From positions 744,001 to 808,000 of the forward strand of contig CAWDUQ010000002.1 of the NCBI GenBank assembly GCA_963805495.1: DNA of 64,000 nucleotides. The letters run 5' to 3'. Shown in pieces: positions 1 through 7,320 of this stretch (position 1 is its first letter; every line of letters begins with the position of its first letter). Below the pieces are notes generated by a model that saw only the letters and a list, made by a program, of their open reading frames with translations, was not told the origin of the DNA and searched no databases. The stretch is from DAHUXD01 sp963805495 (lineage in GTDB: Bacteria > Acidobacteriota > Thermoanaerobaculia > UBA5066 > Gp7-AA6). The translations under genes and the position numbers were made by a program.

Positions 1-244
1 GCGTACGCCGGCCGCCCCAGGAATGCGCCGCGCGGTCCGCGGGCCCCAGGTAGGCCTCGGTCTCGACGATCCGCCCGCCGTACCAGCGGCCGCGCCAGCG
101 CCGCGCGATCCAGGCGCCGACGAGCTCGCGCGCCACGCGGGTCGTGTCGCGGCGAAAGAACGCCCGCGCCGGCTCCCGCAGGCCGAGGGCGCGCGGGTCG
201 AGCAGGAGCCGGGGATCGGGGCGCTTCGGTTCGTCCGCTATCAT
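1..244 (-). CDS. DNA-3-methyladenine glycosylase (AAG/Mpg family), N-terminal part
   Basis: The first 81 residues are visible; the rest lies beyond the left edge. They contain the family's start, FFRRDTTRVARELVG (residues 29-43), and the hallmark IVETEAYLGPADRAAH (59-74). Family knowledge places the general-base glutamate in the ETEAY motif (Glu61 here). The enzyme excises alkylated purines in base excision repair. ATG at 242-244 is chosen because the conserved FF-R-D block begins about 28 residues later, as in homologues. It diverges from the epimerase gene with a 29-base gap. A TAGAAT on the minus strand (269-274) could be its -10. Confidence 0.85.
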   Translation of the reverse strand, partial: MIADEPKRPDPRLLLDPRALGLREPARAFFRRDTTRVARELVGAWIARRWRGRWYGGRIVETEAYLGPADRAAHSWGGRRT

Positions 245-273
245 TCGGGCATTCGAAAGGACCGGCCCATTCT

Positions 274-1206
274 ATGAACATCCTCGTGACGGGCGGCGCG
301 GGCTTCATCGGCTCCCAAATGGCAAAGCGGCACCTTCAGGACGGCCACCGGGTCGTCATCGTCGACGACCTCTCCTCGGGCCGCCGCGAGCGCCTTCCCG
401 AGAAGGCTCGCTTCGTCCAGGCCGACATCGCCTCGACGGACCTCGAGCCGCTCCTCAAGGAGGAGAAGATCGGCTTCGTCTCCCACCACGCGGCGCAGAT
501 CGACCTGCGCCACAGCGTCGCGGATCCCATCGGCGATGCCCGCGCCAACATCATCGGCAGCCTCATGCTCTTCGAGGCCATGCGCCGCGCGGGCCTGCGG
601 CACGTCCTCTTCTCCTCGACGGGCGGAGCGATCTACGGCGAGCCCGAGGGCGGCCGCCCCGCCCCCGAGTCGCACCCGACGAACCCCGTATCGCCCTACG
701 GCTGCGCCAAGCTGTCGATCGAGAAGTACATGCACTACTACCGCGTCGTCCACGGCTTCCAGACGATGGTGTTCCGCTACGCCAACGTCTACGGCCCCTG
801 GCAGGACGGCACCGGCGAGGCCGGCGTGGTCGCGATCTTTTCGGAGGCGATGCTGGGCCACCGACCCCTCAAAATCAACGGCGATGGCGAGCAGACGCGG
901 GACTACGTCTACGTCGGCGACCTCGTCCGGGCGGCGGCCGCCGCGGCGGGAAGCGACAAGAGCGGCGTCTGGAACCTCGGCACGGGGGTCGAGACCTCCG
1001 TCAATCGCCTGTTTGCACTCCTGGCGAAGGAGTACGGCTACACAGCGACTCCCCCGCACGTTCCCGCGCCCGCCGGCGAGCAGATGCGCAGCGTCCTCGA
1101 CGGCTCGCTCGTGCGCCGGGACTTCGCGCTCCCGCCCTGGACGGCACTCGAAGACGGCCTCGAAAAGACAGCCGAGTTCTTCCGGCGCCGGCACCGCGCG
1201 GCCTGA
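274..1206 (+). CDS. NAD-dependent sugar-nucleotide epimerase/dehydratase (extended SDR)
   Basis: A 310-residue extended short-chain dehydrogenase of the UDP-glucose 4-epimerase (GalE-like) group. The Rossmann GGAGFIGS lies at residues 7-14, an acidic NAD-ribose region VDDLSSG at 30-36, the SST segment at 114-116 and the catalytic YxxxK (Tyr142, Lys146). It probably interconverts or oxidises a nucleotide sugar for surface polysaccharide; the exact substrate cannot be read. AAAGGA at 255-260 is a weak, rather distant ribosome site. A TATCAT at 239-244 may be the -10. The stop codon sits in the loop of a 9-bp hairpin (1195-1215). Confidence 0.88.
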   Translation: MNILVTGGAGFIGSQMAKRHLQDGHRVVIVDDLSSGRRERLPEKARFVQADIASTDLEPLLKEEKIGFVSHHAAQIDLRHSVADPIGDARANIIGSLMLFEAMRRAGLRHVLFSSTGGAIYGEPEGGRPAPESHPTNPVSPYGCAKLSIEKYMHYYRVVHGFQTMVFRYANVYGPWQDGTGEAGVVAIFSEAMLGHRPLKINGDGEQTRDYVYVGDLVRAAAAAAGSDKSGVWNLGTGVETSVNRLFALLAKEYGYTATPPHVPAPAGEQMRSVLDGSLVRRDFALPPWTALEDGLEKTAEFFRRRHRAA

Positions 1207-1215
1207 GGCCGCGCG
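1195..1215. terminator. GC-rich hairpin at convergent gene end
   Basis: Perfect 9-bp inverted repeat CGCGCGGCC / GGCCGCGCG with a three-base loop that is exactly the TGA stop of the epimerase gene. The stop of the opposing phosphatase gene (1216-1218) abuts the stem. No T-run follows on either strand, so any terminator role is inferred. Confidence 0.45.
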
Positions 1216-2472
1216 TCAGACCTTCGGCACCGGGTGTGTCCCCGTGCTCGTCCGCGTGTCGCCGACCGGCGCCGGCCCGAAATGGCGCTTCAGGACGACG
1301 ACCGTACGGTCGTCCTCGGGCTCCCCTCCGCCCGACCACTCGTTGACGCGCTTGATGAGCTCCCGCGCGATCTCGTCGCACGGACGCTCGCGGAGTTCGA
1401 GAAAGGCGCGCGTCAGCCGGCCGGGACCGTACTCCTCCCCGTTGTCGTCGTGCGCCTCGACCATACCGTCGGTGTAGAACAGGAGAGCGTCGCCCGGCTC
1501 GATCCGGCGAAAACCGCGGCTGTAGGTGGCGTTGGCGGTCGGGCCGAGCACCAGGCCGGTCTGCACGAGGGGCGTGACGCTCATGCCGTGGAAGTGCAGC
1601 GGGTGCGGATGGCCGGCGTTGACGTACATGAGGTTCCCGTCGTCCTCGATCTCTCCGTAGAAGAGCGAGACGAACCGGGTCGTGAGGCGCGATTCGTGGA
1701 TGATGCGGTTCAGGCGCTCCACCGTGCGGACGATCTTGAAATCGCGCTCGACCGCCATGCGCAGGCCCGTGTAGACGTCCCGCACCTGGAGGGCCGCCGG
1801 CAGCCCGTGCCCGGAGGCGTCCGCGATCGCGATCCCGAGGATGCGGTCCGAGACGGAGATGAAGTCGAAGTAGTCGCCGCCGACGAGCTCCGCCGGCGTC
1901 GTGAACCCGGCGACCTCGATCGAGCCCCGGCGGAGCGCCCGCTTCGGCAGGATCGACATCTGGATCCGGCGGGCCTCCTGGAGCGCGGAGACGTACCTGT
2001 CCTGCCGCAGCTTCTGGTCGACGGCCAGCCGCAGGATGCCGAGCGAGGACAGGAGATCGTCCTCGGGCGCCGCGGGATCGACCGTAAAGGAAAGGATGTA
2101 CTCGTCGTCGCCGACGGCGATCGCCGCGAAGCGCTCGGCGCCCAGCCGCCGCTCGAGCTCGGCGTCGACGCCCGGAGCCGAGAGATCCATGACGGTCACG
2201 CCCTCGTCGACCACCCGCTCGATTGGGACGTAGTCCTCGGGGATGAAGAGGCCGGGCGGGACGGCCGGGACGTTTCCGAACGTCCGGACGAGCTCGTACC
2301 CTCCGTCGCGGCGCACATAGAGGCGGCCGCCGCGAACGCCGAGCACCTCCGAGAACTGCTCGATCACGGTCGAGGCGGTCTGCATGATCGTCGCCGAGGC
2401 ATCCGCCGTCCGGTCGATCGCCTGGATCGCCTTCTCGACTTTGCGAAAGAGAAACTTTCCGGTTTCGGCCAT
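1216..2472 (-). CDS. GAF-domain PP2C/SpoIIE-type serine phosphatase (RsbU-like)
   Basis: A 418-residue protein. Residues about 20-165 look like a GAF sensor domain; about 190-410 are a SpoIIE/PP2C phosphatase. Supporting motifs are the ARRIQMSILP linker helix typical of RsbU-type enzymes, the metal-binding GGDYFDF, ADASGHGLPAAL and YTDGMVEA. Family members dephosphorylate anti-anti-sigma factors in partner-switching stress responses. No STAS protein or anti-sigma kinase is encoded nearby, so the partner is unknown. Its gene lies 18 bases downstream of an unknown gene on the same strand, probably co-transcribed. It converges on the epimerase gene. Confidence 0.9.
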   Translation of the reverse strand: MAETGKFLFRKVEKAIQAIDRTADASATIMQTASTVIEQFSEVLGVRGGRLYVRRDGGYELVRTFGNVPAVPPGLFIPEDYVPIERVVDEGVTVMDLSAPGVDAELERRLGAERFAAIAVGDDEYILSFTVDPAAPEDDLLSSLGILRLAVDQKLRQDRYVSALQEARRIQMSILPKRALRRGSIEVAGFTTPAELVGGDYFDFISVSDRILGIAIADASGHGLPAALQVRDVYTGLRMAVERDFKIVRTVERLNRIIHESRLTTRFVSLFYGEIEDDGNLMYVNAGHPHPLHFHGMSVTPLVQTGLVLGPTANATYSRGFRRIEPGDALLFYTDGMVEAHDDNGEEYGPGRLTRAFLELRERPCDEIARELIKRVNEWSGGGEPEDDRTVVVLKRHFGPAPVGDTRTSTGTHPVPKV

Positions 2473-2490
2473 GGGTCCGAGGCGCGGATT

Positions 2491-3120
2491 CTAACCCGGG
2501 GCCGCGCGGCGCCGCACCGGGCGCTGCCACGGAAGCCGCCCCCGCCCGGCGTGGCTCGCGTTGAGGGCCTCGAGGACGCTTTCGAGCTCCCGGCGGCCCG
2601 TCTCCGGCGCCAGCGTCGCCACGGCCGGCCGGACGCGCGCGGCCCAGCGCTCCCACGACTCGAGGACCTTCGCATGGCGGCCGCTCGCGGTGTGCGCCTG
2701 TTCGCCCCGCGCGAGCAGCCGCGTCTCCAGTTCGAGGGCGACCGGTCCCGCACCGCGGGCCTGGCCCTCGCGCTCGACGACGTCGAGCAGGGCCTGCGCC
2801 GGCTCCGACAGGCCGTCGATCTGCCATGCCTCGCGCGACCGCGCGACGGCGAGCAGCGCCGGCCAGAGGCGGCGATGGACCCAGGTCGCCTTACCGGAGA
2901 CGAGCTTGACGAGGAGAACGTCGCGGTGGGCGAACAGCGCCTCGCCCGTCGCGAAGATCGTGTGGCCGAGCGGGTGCCCCCACCACGAGCCCCGCACGGG
3001 CCCTCCGGCGACGAGGGCGACGAGGCTCGGCAGCTTCGCGTCGGTCTCGAGCAGGAGGCCGTGGCGCTCGAGCTCCCGCAGCACGCCGGCGGCCTGCCTC
3101 TCGACGTTGCCGGTCGCCAC
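2491..3120 (-). CDS. Conserved protein of unknown function
   Basis: A 209-residue soluble protein I cannot assign. It has a conserved-looking core, GSWWGHPLGHTIF followed by LVKLVSGKATWVHRRLWPALLAVA, reminiscent of small winged-helix-like proteins, then a charged helical C-terminal half. The GTG at 3118-3120 is chosen because the frame reads VATGNVERQAAGVLREL, a plausible amphipathic start; upstream sequence in this frame runs antisense to the neighbouring lipoprotein gene. A TACGCT on the minus strand ends 7 bases before the GTG. The gene probably shares a transcript with the downstream RsbU-like phosphatase. Confidence 0.6.
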   Translation of the reverse strand: MATGNVERQAAGVLRELERHGLLLETDAKLPSLVALVAGGPVRGSWWGHPLGHTIFATGEALFAHRDVLLVKLVSGKATWVHRRLWPALLAVARSREAWQIDGLSEPAQALLDVVEREGQARGAGPVALELETRLLARGEQAHTASGRHAKVLESWERWAARVRPAVATLAPETGRRELESVLEALNASHAGRGRLPWQRPVRRRAAPG

Positions 3121-3139
3121 GCCCCCGAGCGTACCAGCA

Positions 3140-3145
3140 TAGAAT
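3140..3145 (+). promoter_or_regulatory. TAGAAT -10-like element, leaderless-type
   Basis: TAGAAT ends 8 bases before the GTG at 3154. No Shine-Dalgarno sequence lies between, so transcription would begin at or next to the start codon. Part of a recurrent arrangement in this window. Confidence 0.4.
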
Positions 3146-3153
3146 CGGCTGGC

Positions 3154-5121
3154 GTGAGGCACCCCTCCCGGGCGGCGCTCGTTCTGGCGGCCGTCGCCGC
3201 CCTGGCCCTCGGCGCATTCGCCTGCCGGCGGGGTGAGAAGCCCGGGCGCGTGATCGTCCTCGGGTTCGACGGCGCCGACCCGGCGACCATCGACCTGTTG
3301 ATGTCGGAGGGGAAACTCCCGAACTTCGCGAAGCTGCGACGCGAGGGCGCGTACGCTCCACTGCGGTCCCAGAAGCCCCTGCTCTCCCCCGTCATCTGGA
3401 CGACCGTGGCGACCGGCAAGACCCCCGACGTTCATCGGATCGGCCACTTCGTCGCCGTCAACCCGACGACGGGAGAGCAGCTGCCCGTGACGAGCCGGAT
3501 GCGCAAGGCGCAGGCCGTCTGGAACGTCCTCTCCGCCGCCGATCGTTCCGTCGACGTCATCGGCTGGTGGGCCACCTGGCCGGCCGAGAACGTCAAGGGA
3601 GTCATCGTCTCCGACCATTTCGCCTATCACTTCCTGATGGAGGAGGGCGCGGCCGAAGCGGCCGGGGATGCGGGAAAAGTCTCGCCGCCCCAGGTCGAGG
3701 CCCGCATCGCCGGGGCGCTCAAGAAACCGCAGGACGTCACGCCCGAGGAACTCGCGCCGTTCGTATCCGTGACCGCCGAGGAGGCCGCCCGGCCGTTCGA
3801 CTTCGAGGACGACCTCTCCCACTTCAAATGGGCGTACGCCACGGCCGAGACCTACACGGCGATCGGGCTTCAGCTCTGGAAGGAAGACAAGCCCGACAAC
3901 CTGCTGCTCTACATCGAGGGCGTCGACTCGGCGTCGCACCTGTTCGGCCACCTCTTCCGAGCCGAGAATCTTTCGGGCGAGCTCGCTTTGCAGCAGAAGA
4001 AGTACGGACACGCGGTCGAAGCGATGTACGCCTACGCCGACCGGCTCCTCGGCCGGGTCCTCGACGCGATGGATTCCAGGACGACGCTCATCGTCCTCTC
4101 GGACCATGGCTTCGAGCTCGGAAAGCTCCAGGACGACCCGTCGAAGACGCGCGACATGCGGCGTGTCAGCGAGGCCTTTCACCGCCCCGAGGGCATCCTC
4201 TACCTCTACGGCCATCGAGTGAAGCCGCGGACCCGGCTGAACCAGCCGACGATCCTCGACGTGGCCCCGACCCTGCTCGCCTTGAACGGCCTCGGGCGCG
4301 GCTCCGACATGCCGGGACGCGTGCTCGCGGAAGGCCTCGACCTGACGGTCCTGCCGCCCGTCGCGACCTATGAGACGGCCGCGTCGCCGGCGCCGGACGG
4401 CACGGCCCCGGTCGACTCTCAGGTCGATCCGGAGATCGTCAAGAAGCTCCAGAGTCTCGGCTACATCGGCGCGAAATCCGCGACGGGCGATCGGAATCTC
4501 GCCGCCGTGGCCTTCGAAGCCGGCCGATTCGAGGAGGCGGCCCGCGCGTACGCTCGACTCGTCGCCGAAAAGCCGGATGACGGCTCACTGCGCGCGAGCT
4601 ACGCGGGAGCGCTCGGAGCGATGGGTGACTACGCGGGCGCCCTCGAGCAGTTGACGAAGGCGATCGCGCTCGAGCCCCTGAACGTCGAGGCGTACCACAA
4701 CCGGGCCGTCGTCCACGAACGCCGGAACGAGCGGGCCGCGGCCATCGCCGACTACCAGACGGCCGTCAAGTACAACCCGCAGTACGAGCCCTCGCGGCGC
4801 GCGCTCCAGCGGCTCCACGCGCCGCTTCCCCAGGAGCCGCGCTCGGAGGCCGAGAAGCGTGCAACGGCTCTCGCCGAGGAGGCTGCCGGAGCCGCCCGCC
4901 GCGGCGACTACGCCTCGGCCGCTCAGAAGCTCGACGAGGCGGCGCGAATCGCGCCGAAGCTGCCGCTCCTGTACCAGTACCGGGCCAACGTGGCGTATCT
5001 CCGGGGAGACACGGCCGGTGCGATCGCGGCGCTCGAGCAAGGCCTCCGGATGGACCCCGGCAACGCGCTCTTCGCCGAGAACCTCAAGCGCCTCCGGCAG
5101 GCACCGCCGCCCCCGCGCTGA
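3154..5121 (+). CDS. Type I phosphodiesterase (alkaline phosphatase superfamily) lipoprotein with TPR repeats
   Basis: 655 residues. A hydrophobic N-terminus ends in LGAFAC, a lipobox-like site, so the protein is probably a lipoprotein. Residues about 30-400 form a type I phosphodiesterase/nucleotide pyrophosphatase domain: VLGFDGADP (first metal Asp), SPVIWTTVATGKTP carrying the likely Thr nucleophile, and SDHGFELG. Residues about 440-650 are TPR repeats. It probably hydrolyses or transfers a phosphodiester group in the envelope; the substrate is unknown. GTG 3154 is the start giving a signal sequence. The downstream DUF2723 gene, 14 bases away, also ends in TPRs, suggesting a joint envelope function. 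Confidence 0.85.
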   Translation: MRHPSRAALVLAAVAALALGAFACRRGEKPGRVIVLGFDGADPATIDLLMSEGKLPNFAKLRREGAYAPLRSQKPLLSPVIWTTVATGKTPDVHRIGHFVAVNPTTGEQLPVTSRMRKAQAVWNVLSAADRSVDVIGWWATWPAENVKGVIVSDHFAYHFLMEEGAAEAAGDAGKVSPPQVEARIAGALKKPQDVTPEELAPFVSVTAEEAARPFDFEDDLSHFKWAYATAETYTAIGLQLWKEDKPDNLLLYIEGVDSASHLFGHLFRAENLSGELALQQKKYGHAVEAMYAYADRLLGRVLDAMDSRTTLIVLSDHGFELGKLQDDPSKTRDMRRVSEAFHRPEGILYLYGHRVKPRTRLNQPTILDVAPTLLALNGLGRGSDMPGRVLAEGLDLTVLPPVATYETAASPAPDGTAPVDSQVDPEIVKKLQSLGYIGAKSATGDRNLAAVAFEAGRFEEAARAYARLVAEKPDDGSLRASYAGALGAMGDYAGALEQLTKAIALEPLNVEAYHNRAVVHERRNERAAAIADYQTAVKYNPQYEPSRRALQRLHAPLPQEPRSEAEKRATALAEEAAGAARRGDYASAAQKLDEAARIAPKLPLLYQYRANVAYLRGDTAGAIAALEQGLRMDPGNALFAENLKRLRQAPPPPR

Positions 5122-5135
5122 GCGCCGAATCCGCA

Positions 5136-7037
5136 ATGCTTTCCCGCCGCGAGACCGGACGATCGCTCGCCGTCGGGATCGTGCCATTCGCGGTCTACGC
5201 CGCCGGCGCGTGCCGAACGGCCTACGTCGGCGACAGCGGCGATCTCCTGACCGCCGTCGCGGTGCTCGGCATTCCGCACCCCTCCGGATACCCGCTGTAC
5301 GTCCTGCTCGCGAAGCTCTGGTCGCTCGCTTTCCTTTTCCTTCCCCTGCCGTGGAGTGTGAGCCTGTTTTCGGCGGCTTGCGCGGCGGGGGCTTCGGCCC
5401 TCCTGTATCGGGCGGCGCGCGAGTCCGGCGTCGGCGCCCCGGCCTCCGCGGGAGCCGCGTGGATTCTTGCCTTCTCTCCGAGCTTCTGGGCCGAGGCCAA
5501 CATCCAGCGGGTCTACGCCCTGAACGCGCTCTTCCTGGCGCTCGCCCTGCTTCTCGCCCTCCGGTGGCACCGGGAACGGTGCGACCGCGATCTGATCCTC
5601 GCGGCTTTCGTCTGCGGCCTCGGCGCGTCGAACCACCTCGAGATGGGCGTGTCGGGCCTCGCGATCGGCGTTTTCGTCCTCGCGAGCGAGCCGGCGATCG
5701 TCAGGCGCTGGCGCGTGGTCGCCGGATGCGTCCTGGCCGGTGTCGTCGGCCTCCTTCCCTACCTCTACCTGCCTCTGCGGGCGCGCGCTCATCCGCTTCT
5801 CGACTGGGGGCACCCGGTGACGCCATCGAGCTTCGTGTCCGTGGTCCTGCGATCCGACTTCTGGGGCCGCGCCTGGATACGAGGGCCCGGGGACCTCCTC
5901 CCGATCCTCCGGGACTACGGCGCGAGCCTCCTCTCCGAGTCGGCGTGGGCGGGCGCCGGCCTCGCGCTCCTCGCGGTCGTCGCGGCGCGCCGGCGCGGAT
6001 GGCCGGTCGTCCTGCCGCTTCTGGTGATGGTCGCCAACGCCGCAACGATGGCGCTCCACGGCTCGCGGAGCGATCTCTTCATCTGGCACCGCTATTACAT
6101 TCCGTCGTACACGGCGCTCGCCCTCATGGCGGCCTGGGGATGGCAGACGCTCGCCGAGGCTACGCGGCCGCGCCTGGCCGCTCTCGCCATGCTGCCGCCG
6201 CTCGCCCTGGCCCTCACCGGCTGGCGGGCCAACGACCGCAGTCGCTACCGCATCGGCGAGGACTATTCGCGCACGCTCCTCGCGACGCTGCCGCCCGGCG
6301 CGCACCTGATCGCCTCGGACGACAACATCCTCTTCATCCTGATGTACCTGAACCTCGGCGAGGGCTTGCGGCCGGACGTCGATCTCATCCTCGAAGGGGT
6401 CGGCGGAGCGAGCCTGCCCCCGCTCTCCTTCAACCCCGACGTCGATCCCGTCTACACGACCCACTATCCCAACTGGAGAATCGCCGAGCTCGACAACGTC
6501 CCGGTCGGCCTCGCCTTCCGCGCCTGGCGGGCCGGACGGCCCTGGCCGCCTCCGACTCCCGTGAAGGACCGGCTCGACGGCGAGCTCGATCCCACGGTCC
6601 CGAAGGACTATCTGACGCAGAATCTCATCGGCACCTTCCACCAGATGCTCGGAATGACCTGGGAGGGGCGCGACTGGCCCCGTGCGCAGCGCGAGCTCTC
6701 CGAGGCGGCGCGGTCGGCGCCCGACAACGACGTCCTCTTCTACAACCTCGGCCTGATCTACCGCCGCAACGGCCTGCTCGAGGAGGCCCTGGCGGCATTC
6801 CGGCGCTCGGACGAGATCAACCCCCGCGAGATCGCGAGCATCACCCGGCCGCGGGCCGCAGACCGGGCCCGGGAGGTCGAGGCCGAGATCGCGGAACGGG
6901 ACCGCACCGTGGCAGACCTCGCCCGGGACCCGGCGCTGTCGGCTCTCGATCCGGGCACTCCCGACTGGCGCCGAGCGGTGGCGGCCGGGCTGGCCGCCCA
7001 ACACCCGACCTGGGCCCGGGGCATGACCCTTCCTTGA
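5136..7037 (+). CDS. DUF2723 polytopic membrane protein (glycosyltransferase-like) with C-terminal TPR
   Basis: 633 residues. The N-terminal half has the DUF2723 signature YVGDSGDLLTAVAVLGIPHP followed by SGYPLYVLLAKLWSL, then about ten membrane helices to residue ~370. The family resembles protein O-mannosyltransferases and other GT-C enzymes; the acidic residues after the first helix would be catalytic (inference). Residues about 490-580 form TPR-like helices, predicted periplasmic. It lies 14 bases behind the phosphodiesterase-TPR lipoprotein and upstream of a large secreted protein, consistent with modification of secreted proteins or glycolipids. Activity is not demonstrable from sequence alone. 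Confidence 0.82.
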   Translation: MLSRRETGRSLAVGIVPFAVYAAGACRTAYVGDSGDLLTAVAVLGIPHPSGYPLYVLLAKLWSLAFLFLPLPWSVSLFSAACAAGASALLYRAARESGVGAPASAGAAWILAFSPSFWAEANIQRVYALNALFLALALLLALRWHRERCDRDLILAAFVCGLGASNHLEMGVSGLAIGVFVLASEPAIVRRWRVVAGCVLAGVVGLLPYLYLPLRARAHPLLDWGHPVTPSSFVSVVLRSDFWGRAWIRGPGDLLPILRDYGASLLSESAWAGAGLALLAVVAARRRGWPVVLPLLVMVANAATMALHGSRSDLFIWHRYYIPSYTALALMAAWGWQTLAEATRPRLAALAMLPPLALALTGWRANDRSRYRIGEDYSRTLLATLPPGAHLIASDDNILFILMYLNLGEGLRPDVDLILEGVGGASLPPLSFNPDVDPVYTTHYPNWRIAELDNVPVGLAFRAWRAGRPWPPPTPVKDRLDGELDPTVPKDYLTQNLIGTFHQMLGMTWEGRDWPRAQRELSEAARSAPDNDVLFYNLGLIYRRNGLLEEALAAFRRSDEINPREIASITRPRAADRAREVEAEIAERDRTVADLARDPALSALDPGTPDWRRAVAAGLAAQHPTWARGMTLP

Positions 7038-7064
7038 CGCCCTGTGCGCGGGTACAGGTATATG
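7034..7064 (+). promoter_or_regulatory. Candidate promoter upstream of the SLH-like protein
   Basis: TTGACG (7034-7039), a 19-base spacer, then TATATG (7059-7064), overlapping the end of the DUF2723 gene. It would give a leader of about 250 bases that includes a possible small ORF. The spacer is long and the -10 imperfect, so confidence is low. Confidence 0.3.
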
Positions 7065-7156
7065 CTCCGCGCCAGCAAGCTCATCGAGCCCAAAGAGACC
7101 AGCTTCCGCGAGCCTGAGGCCCCGGCCGCGTCGAGCCGCAGGCGAAGGAGGGGAAG

Positions 7157-7318
7157 ATGCCAGGTCAGAGCATCGGCGTCGCATCGGCTACCCCGGCCTT
7201 CCGACCGAATGCCGCGGCCGCACGGAGTCCTCATTCCACAGCAATGGGCAGCCCCGGTACGCGCCCTGCCATCCCGGTCCCACCGCCGTCCCCCGGCACA
7301 TCATCAAGGAGGCAATGA
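7157..7318 (+). CDS. Possible small leader ORF (53 codons)
   Basis: An ATG follows the strong ribosome site AAGGAGG (7145-7151) by 5 bases. The 53-residue product begins MPGQSIGVASATPAF and is rich in Pro, Ala, Ser and Arg, with no membrane helix or known domain. Its TGA (7316-7318) falls 2 bases before the ATG of the large secreted protein, and that gene's AAGGAGG lies inside the small ORF's last codons. This suggests translational coupling or a leader peptide. The composition is what GC-rich noncoding DNA would also give, so it may not be expressed. Confidence 0.35.
   Translation: MPGQSIGVASATPAFRPNAAAARSPHSTAMGSPGTRPAIPVPPPSPGTSSRRQ
7306..7312 (+). promoter_or_regulatory. Ribosome binding site that decides the SLH-protein start
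   Basis: AAGGAGG stands 8 bases before the ATG at 7321 but only 2 before the ATG at 7315. The second ATG is therefore the likely start. Confidence 0.7.
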
Positions 7319-7320
7319 CC

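Noticed and set aside
1234..3153. Long open frame upstream of and in frame with the phosphodiesterase gene
   Set aside because: It runs antisense to the RsbU-like phosphatase and the unknown gene, has no domain, and the protein with signal peptide begins only at GTG 3154.
7315..7320. ATG at 7315 as start of the SLH-like protein
   Set aside because: Only 2 bases from AAGGAGG; the ATG at 7321 has 8-base spacing and a cleaner signal peptide.
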